From assembly GCA_020746875.1 (NCBI GenBank), contig JAGTJL010000010.1, positions 1,922,001 to 1,986,000 on the forward strand: 64,000 nucleotides of DNA, written 5' to 3'. Made by a program: the position numbers and the translations under genes. The first letter of the stretch is position 1. Every line of letters starts with the position of its first letter. This stretch comes from Rhexocercosporidium sp. MPI-PUGE-AT-0058 (lineage: Eukaryota > Ascomycota > Leotiomycetes > Helotiales). Below the pieces are notes generated by a model. The model ran no database searches and was not told where the DNA came from. It saw only the letters and a list, made by a program, of their open reading frames with translations. Positions 57,041 through 64,000 of this stretch are shown here, piece by piece.

Positions 57041-58499
57041 TTAAAGCTTTCCTAACCCCGAATACCTAACAACCAAAGCTGGCACATCTGCCAAAGGACT
57101 CAACCTATAGCTATACGGCGCCGTAGCGAAGTTTCCAACCTGCGTGATATTGACTCCCGACCCACCAAAGTCATTCTCAGCACCCAAGTTTGCATATCCA
57201 TCAATCTCAAAGTCCCCAAGCGGTGACGTATTTGGCGAGTCCTCGGGAATCACCAACCCATATGTGCTCAACGCCTCCCGGGTATCGCCCGTAAAAACGT
57301 TCCCCTCAACCAAGACCTGGTTGTCAGAGCGGGAGTGGATAGCCTGGTAGCGGAAGTCCTTGTAGTAGTTGTTATACAAGTGCTGGTGGCCGAATCGACC
57401 TGCGTTTCCGCGCGTGCCGAGATTGCGAAAGTAATTGTGGTGGTATGTTAGGTGGAGGTGGCCGAAATCGATGGAGCGGAATTGGTCGTTGTTGCCGACG
57501 AGGGACGCCTTGTAGTGGTCGTGGAAGTAGTTCCAGGAGACTGTGATCCAGTCTGATGCGCGGATGACATCCATGAGACCATCCTAGAAATCATTAGCAG
57601 AGTTTGGCGGAGGAAGAGATGGATACTAACATAGAGATCAGGGCCATTCTTGATGATGTTGGGGTTGGATGAGAGATCATTGTGATCAACCCAGACGCGA
57701 GTAGTGTTCTGGATCGTCATACAATCATTGTCAAGCACACCAGTGAATCTCAAGTTCTGAACAATGATGTTCGTGGCGTTGACCAGACTCATTCCGTTCC
57801 GTGCAATTGTGCCATTCTTTCCACCGATGATTGACTTGTTGGCTCCATTGACTCGCAGTCGAGCTGGAAGGGCGAATTCGCCTTCGATGATAATAGTCAA
57901 TGGGTTTGCTCCCTGGAAATTGTTAGCGAGCCATAAAAGTAGCGTTTACGGGAAAGCATACAGTAACGGCTGCGATCAAAGCCGAACTGGCAGCAGTGCT
58001 CCCAGCACTGATTGTGGTTGTTGGTCCTCCCGCTCCACCACTGACAGGTCCAATTGGGTTCTCCTTGCCATATCCCTCGAGGTCGAAAGCTCCAGATGGA
58101 AGGGCAATGGCGGGGTAGCTAGCATCTGGGCCACAGACCGAGGTGGTAGGGGTTGTAGTCTTCAAAAAGTTCACTTAGCAAGAGATTCTGCATCATAACA
58201 CTAATATTTGTTACGATGCTTGTGCGAGAGAGAAAGTTACTCACCGAGGTAGAGGTAGCAATGCAACTGCAGGCACTGCTAACACGACTCACAACGTCCC
58301 CGATGCAAGCTTGAGCAGCGAAAGTTGGGATCGACGCTGTTGCCGTCACAGGTGCAGTCGTGAAAGTACCACAGAACTCCCGAGCTTCAGCGATTCGTTC
58401 TGGGGAACGTAGCCCTCGAAGACAATTATCCGAATTGCAAACTTGCGCTGACGCAGAAGCAATGCTGCCCAAAGCGACGAGACTGGAGAGGAGCTTCAT
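57041..58499 (-). CDS. Secreted pectate lyase, PL1 family
   Basis: Four exons (58245-58499, 57962-58159, 57631-57912, 57041-57583) with introns of 85, 49 and 47 bp, all phase 0, giving 425 aa. A signal peptide (MKLLSSLVALGSIASASAQ) is followed by a Cys-rich N-terminal region (CNSDNCLRGL, CGTFTT, CIGDVV, CSCI). Then comes a Thr/Ser/Gly-rich linker. The parallel beta-helix catalytic part shows PL1 hallmarks: VWVDHNDLSS, DGLMDVIRASDWITVSWNYF and HDHYKASLVGNND (Ca-binding/Asp region). HHNYFRNLGTRGNAGRFG follows, with the catalytic-side Arg residues. It cleaves de-esterified homogalacturonan by beta-elimination. The Cys-rich front with a linker is an accessory module seen in a subset of fungal PL1 enzymes. 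Exported, likely induced on plant material. Confidence 0.92.
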
Positions 58500-59769
58500 G
58501 ATGATCTGAATTGACTCTCCTGGGTTGAAACTTGCTCAATTGACCAAGGATAACGAGGAAAGAGCAAGAACTGGGAGATGTCGAACTATTCTTATATTTC
58601 TTCAAATCGACAGGGAGAGCTCTATCCCGGCCAGCATACCTACCTAGGTTCCTGCAGCTCGCAATCTAGCTCCCCAGATCATTTCCAGGTCGAGATCCTT
58701 CCGTCTTCGTGACACGCGGTTGTGGAATCCACATCCAAGTCTCTCGAGCTCGGAACACTCGACCGAGGGCTACATAAGAAGAGATAACCCGAAATCCCAC
58801 GCCTCTGTGCTCTGAAAATCGTGCTCGTCCTGAGCAGCCAAGACGGAAAAGTTGTGGATTAGATGAACTGCATCTCTGGCAACGGCTCAAAGTGTTCGTT
58901 CTGGCTAGCGACATTAGCCTCACTCCCAGAACTCGCCTGCGAACACCCAATCACTTCCCTGGTTGTCAACCACATCACTTCTGAAGAAGTAAAGGCTGCC
59001 CCTGTGCGAATATCTCGAGTCTGGAGAAGATGAAGCCTAGAGCTTTCCGGGTTCCAAGAACGCTGCCCCACAGAAGTTTTTCCAGGGTACCAAGTGAGGT
59101 GGAGATTAGGTAAACAAGAAATTCCGGATGAGGCTGGGCGGGGGTGACCAACCACGTCCTGGGGAACTCAGAATTGAGATTTCTACTGGAGAGTGAAAAC
59201 TTACGCTCAGTACGGAAATCCGTGTTAGATGTACTTTCTGGGTTATAAGCTTTAAGCTCAATGCAACAATGGGTATTACAGTTCGTCCCAGGATGTCATA
59301 CAGCATTCACAACCTTAACTTCGTATCAAGCATGTAAGGAGAAGAAAGAAGTCAAAATTTCCAATTCTCAAAATGAACAGCCCCTCATCTCGAAATAAGT
59401 CAACGAGAAACCGCACGGCGTCACTTCATTCTCTTTTCCCATCTTCTATTTCTCCCCGCCGGAGAAAGACGGAAGCCTTTTTTTCCTCCAGTCATTTGCA
59501 ACTGCTCCTGTGGTTGAATTGCTCTTGGTATCTTGGCCACTTGGCAGCGGGGGAGGGGTTATTGTTTGCGCACTTGGCATCTGCACCAAAATTTTAGCGA
59601 GAATCGCCCCTTTTTGGATCCCCTGTGAACATTCTCCACCCAGAACAGTAGAGAGGAGGTGCGGAATCTGACTAGGCAATTAAAGGAACACAATAAATAT
59701 TAACACTAGAATTTAATACCTCCTCTTTCACTCTTTTCCAGCTCATCTTACTCGCCAATCAAAACCACA
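58500..59769. other. Intergenic, no gene supported
   Basis: Promoter of the pectate lyase gene and 3' flank of the GH115 gene. Frames at 58666-59155 (minus) and 59373-59597 (plus) lack motif support. Confidence 0.45.
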
Positions 59770-62700
59770 CTACCCCGTAGAAACCACATCCCTAACCTCA
59801 ACCCCCGCGAAATTCTCCCCCTCATACCCACCTACCTTATCAATACCCGCCCTGAAGCTCTCCGGCGGCCCCAAATAACTATTCTTCACTCCCCCAAAAT
59901 CGATAATAATTTTCTGGATCACCACACCCGGCTCCACAGCCCAGACCTTCAATGTGTGCTTCCCGGTCTTCACTAGGTTATGCGTCGTTGTCGTTGTTTT
60001 CCCGCTTGCCGTCATTCCCCATACGGAATCAGAGACTGCGCCCAACCATCCTGGAGGCGAACCGCCGCCGGTCCAGTTCCCGACGAATTGGAGTACTTGC
60101 GGCGTCTCGGCGTCGAAGGCGATGCCGTACTTCAAGGGTCGTTCACCACCGTTCTGGTTTAGTGACGGGGAGAGTAGCAGTGTGACGTTCGCGACGGATG
60201 TGTTGGTGAAGCTGTAGATGTCGTATTCTAACACAGGACCTGTACCAGCTGGTTGACTAGGGGCAAGAACAGGCATCAATGTCACACCCGAGAGCGTGCG
60301 TCCATGAGAAGGCAGAGTGATGTACGAAACGTTCTTGACGGCTGTATTGCGAGACGAATGTTCCGCTTCGATGGCGATATGCTTGTCACTCTCCACAAAG
60401 CCTGTGAAATCTGCTGGGACAGCAAGATTCGACACCGGGACTTGAATGAGGGGTGCCCTGTAGTTACCCCAGCCATTGCCGCAGGAAGAGGTCACGTTGA
60501 TGTTCACTGTCGTGGTGTTTGGTGCCGCAGGGGCTTTGGCCCAGTCGATGGAGACGTACACGCGGGTATCTGTTCCATTATCACCGCCTGCGTAGCCGGT
60601 TGTCTTTGAGAGGACAACGTAGGACGCCCAGGGGGAGAGAGTCCACTGACATCCTGCAATTCCACGGGCAAACATATCGATCCAGCGAGTCTTGGGACCG
60701 TATGGATCCATTGGCGGGAGGACGAGGGTTCCGCCGGAGTTCGCGTGATATGCGTCATCACCTGCTACGGTGGCGTTGCTCCCTTCTACGCCGACACCAA
60801 TGTTACCCGCTAATGATGTTTCAAGCTCTTGTACAAAGGATAGAGGAGGTGCTGTATTACGCATGGGTTGCTGCCAGTATCCCGAATATCCTAGATGAGT
60901 TTCTACAGATGTCAGACCGAGTACTTAGAAGCAAAGCAAGAAACTTACGATCTAAAATATGATTCCACTTTCCATCTAACAACGCATGATACCTAGCGGT
61001 AAGCTGAGCATCTTTCTTGAAAGCTTTCAGAACATCCATCGCCGCATCATTTGCCGAATTCCTCTTCTGAATTGTCCAGTGAGCATTCTTAGCTGCCCAG
61101 ATATAAATCTGATTGACAGTTTGTCCACCTAGGACGGGTTGCAGAACGAGCTCGTAAAAAGCAGGTTTGGCGCTTCTGTCCAATTCGTCGTAGACTCCTT
61201 GTGCATCATCTGCCAGGCGCTCCCATTGAGCGAGAATTGCGTCGGCTTCGTTGTAGTTGAGGACACTGTAGAAACTAGGATCGAGAAGCTCGTACTTTCG
61301 ACGAGCAGCGTACATCCCATACCGATCAAGGATAGAAGAGATAGCATCGGAGTGCTCAGCGCCGAATTCACGAGTGGCCCAAAGTTTGATCCATGTTGGT
61401 GTACTGTCGTATCCCCATCTGGGAGTATCGTATGCAAGGTCTAGGAAATGGTTGATGGGAACCTCGAGAGCCTTCAGATCACCGACATTGAGGATCCAAA
61501 TGCGGTCTGCTTGACGGGCGTATGCGAGTTGCATCTGTCCTCATTAGTCATTGAGTTCAAGACTGGAATCAAGGACACTAACCTGTTCAACCGTTTTCGA
61601 AAGCTGGATCGTGTTAATCCACTTATAACTTCTTGGATCCCCAACATAATCGACATGATAATAAACCCCGGCGCCGCCACTCCTCGCCGTCTCATTAGCA
61701 AGCGGCAGCCGTCTTATGTTCCCATAGTTGTCATCCGTCCACAAGAGCGTGATGTCTTCAGGCACAGTCAAGCCCAACTGCTCGTAGTAACTCTGCACTT
61801 CTTTGTACAGACACCACATCTGTGGAATATCGCTCACGTTGGTATTGGGAAATACTTCGGTGAGGATTTCCCGCTGAACTTTCACTACGTTCTCGAGCAC
61901 GACGACAGCTTCGCTGTCGATGAGAGGGATGGATGTGTCGTGGCTGCCACGCATGGCCATCGTGAACAGACTGCTTGCTGCATACGGAGCTGCTCGCTGG
62001 GCACCATATTTGAAGAATGGCTTGATGGAGGCATTGTTGGAGTCGTAAGCCCTGTGCACCAGTCAGCATTCACACTCTACAATCGCGTTTTCATAGATTC
62101 GTGAGAAAAAGTCACTGACCAGACCCCGCTGCCACCATACTGCTTCCCAAAATTGTTCCACTCATTCGTAGCTCGCATCATTGGTTCTATCCGGTTAGTC
62201 GTACGTTCCACAGCATCTCCAACCCTATGGCTTCAGACATACCAGTATGACTGCTTCCCATCACGATACCAAAAGCATCCGCAAGTGGCTGATTAGCCGT
62301 ATCATCCACATTGAACATGGATCCCCACATAGCAGGCCAAAAGTAATTTGCCCTCAGTCTCAAGAGCAACTCAAAGACTCGCGGGTGGTAATAGTGATTG
62401 AATCCCGGCCCCCATTGGCCTCGCTCGTAGTTGTCGCTACAGGTTGTCAGCTTTCGACCTCAAATTCAACTCTTGCTCCATGTACTGTAATTAACAGAGC
62501 ATAAAAATGAACCACGTACTTCGCCCAATTTGTCAAACCCGGCTGTTCGTCATTGATGAATATCCCTCTATACTTCACACTTGGGGCAAGTTGTACTTTT
62601 CTCCCCTCCTTCGCCCACACACCACTCTTCGTCTTAACAGGAACATCCGCCCACCAATACCAGGGACTCACTCCCATACCTTCGCTCACATCATACAAAC

Positions 62701-63476
62701 CATACACCGTCCCTCTCAAGTCACTCCCAGCAATCACCAGGGCCTTTTCAACTCCAGGTAAAGGCGACACAATGACTTGTGAGATGAAAGACTCCCATTT
62801 GTCTTTTACGGGCGAGACGTCCAGTTTTCCGGATGAGATGAGAGCGTTTATGACGGATGATTTACCGATTGTACCTGCGATTATGACGGTCTTTGCGCTG
62901 GATGATTGGAGGAGTGTTGGACCTGTGAAATTCTGCTCTGGACCGACTGTATACTAGAAACCAAGCATCAGCTAAGTCTCTCTTCTCTCTGCCCTAAGAC
63001 GATGCCTCGATACTTACGTTCACAAAACTCGTCACGGGCTTGAACTTATAATACACCGTTGTCCCAACTGGTTTCGTATCCACGACCTCATGCACTCCGC
63101 TCTTCGGCGGACTACGATGCAAACTCTCCCACGACGACGTAACAGCAGCAGGATCCATCCCCACCGGCGGGTTACTCCAAGCCTTCCCCTCAGCTCTCCC
63201 ATGCACAACATCCAACCCCCGCTTCGTCACATTCCCACTCCAATTCCCCAACGTCAGATTCTTCCCCGCCACCTTCCCGAAATCACCGGCTACATCCTGC
63301 GCAGCTCGCAAAACACCCCACCAGTCATCGGCACTGACCAATATCTGGCCATTCTGCCCACCGCCAGCTAGCTTGAGCAGACCGGACGCCGATTCAGTTA
63401 CCACGGGGGAGGACTGCCCGAGTGCTGAAGCTTGGGAGAGGAAGGCCGACAGGGCGAGGAGAGAGGGTGCCTTCAT
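59770..63476 (-). CDS. Secreted GH115 xylan alpha-1,2-glucuronidase
   Basis: Seven exons: 63018-63476, 62520-62953, 62243-62436, 62120-62186, 61583-62051, 60949-61534, 59770-60890. Introns are 48-83 bp, and the product is 1109 aa, in the size range of GH115 enzymes. It has a signal peptide (MKAPSLLALSAFLSQASALG). Hallmarks are GSDLRGTVYGLYDVSEGMGV, SPWYWWADVPVKTK and VKYRGIFINDEQPGLTNWA. Later blocks are RANYFWPAMWGSMFNVDD, ADAFGIVMGSSHTEPM (formed over a splice site) and the TLLWTDDNYGNIRRLP strand. The C-terminal third is the beta-rich GH115 C-terminal region. GH115 enzymes remove (4-O-methyl-)glucuronic acid from both terminal and internal xylose residues of xylan, so the gene serves hemicellulose breakdown. 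It lies tandem with the PL1 gene, suggesting shared induction, with no regulatory site seen. Confidence 0.93.
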
Positions 63477-64000
63477 CGTTTTAGTGATTCGACCCAATGG
63501 CGCAGAATCAGAAGAGGACGAAAGAAGAGACAGCGAGAAAGAGAGAGGAAAGAGCAGGGAGAAACGCCATTTATAAACGAAACAAGGAATGGGAAACGAA
63601 GATCACGAACCAACTCACCAAGCGCGCCCAGCAGGATAAATGACAGACAGTTGAGGAGATGAGAGGAGAGGAGACAAATGGGTATATCCCCACCTTAGTT
63701 ACCTACCCTCATCCCATCTCAACCCATCCGCGAAGCTGTACCGCCAATGTAGCAATTCCAACGGGTCAGCCTATAGAGCGGACGGTCCAACTCCCGAAAG
63801 CAGACAAGTCCAATTGAGAACTCGTAGTGATCGGCCGGTTCAACGGATGAGAGTATACCAACAGAAGAGAATCAGATTAAAAATTTGGACGTATTCATGT
63901 TAAATGTGGTTAATCTATTTTTTTCTGAGTCGTACCTTACATGCACTAAGCAAGGCAAGCAAGCCCGGTTGGGGTGGACGCAATATTACCCGTACTTGGA
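63477..64000. other. Promoter region of the GH115 gene, window edge
   Basis: A purine-rich (GAGAGGA) leader near 63515-63570 lies just 5' of the GH115 start on the minus strand. No gene is visible to the window end. Confidence 0.45.

Overview
The window is nuclear DNA of a filamentous ascomycete. Almost every gene has short introns (about 45-110 bp) with GTANGT-type donors, CTNAC-like branch sites and CAG/TAG acceptors, genes lie singly on both strands, and the gene set is fungal (Msb1/Mug8 protein, HET proteins, fungal Hsp70-like ATPase, Mtm1 carrier, GH18, GH115, PL1). The plant cell-wall enzymes suggest a plant-associated or saprotrophic lineage. Leotiomycetes is my best guess, by inference only. 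All introns below were placed by eye from splice signals, reading frame and protein continuity.

0-10 kb: a 355-aa protein with gasdermin-like features lies divergent from a CHAT-domain protease with an intact His/Cys pair. A MITE-like element sits just 3' of the first gene. Then a P-loop sulfotransferase-like gene and small orphan genes. 10-18 kb: a PLDc_N small membrane protein, an Ala/Ser-rich single-pass membrane protein, and a glycine-rich GRDP-type protein. 18-26 kb: a dead HET fragment, a 7-exon GH18 chitinase with a 15-nt exon, a probable decayed F-box/LRR-like gene, and a small secreted protein. 27-33.4 kb: housekeeping block of F-box protein (FBX9/Hrt3 type), Mtm1-type carrier, uracil-DNA glycosylase and a DUF3140 protein. 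34-37 kb: relics of a STAND N-terminal domain and of a HET gene broken by frameshifts. 37-43 kb: microsatellite-rich leader, then the Msb1-like gene. 44.6-45.9 kb: a D-amino-acid oxidase pseudogene. 46-53 kb: a coiled-coil orphan, an intact Hsp70-like gene and an intact HET gene. 54-64 kb: Ted1-type phosphoesterase, pectate lyase PL1 and GH115 glucuronidase, the last two secreted.

The most interesting theme is cell death and non-self recognition. A candidate pore-former/protease pair at the left end shares the window with one intact HET gene, two HET relics, a STAND relic and an Hsp70-like ATPase. The rest is housekeeping plus secreted carbohydrate-active enzymes.
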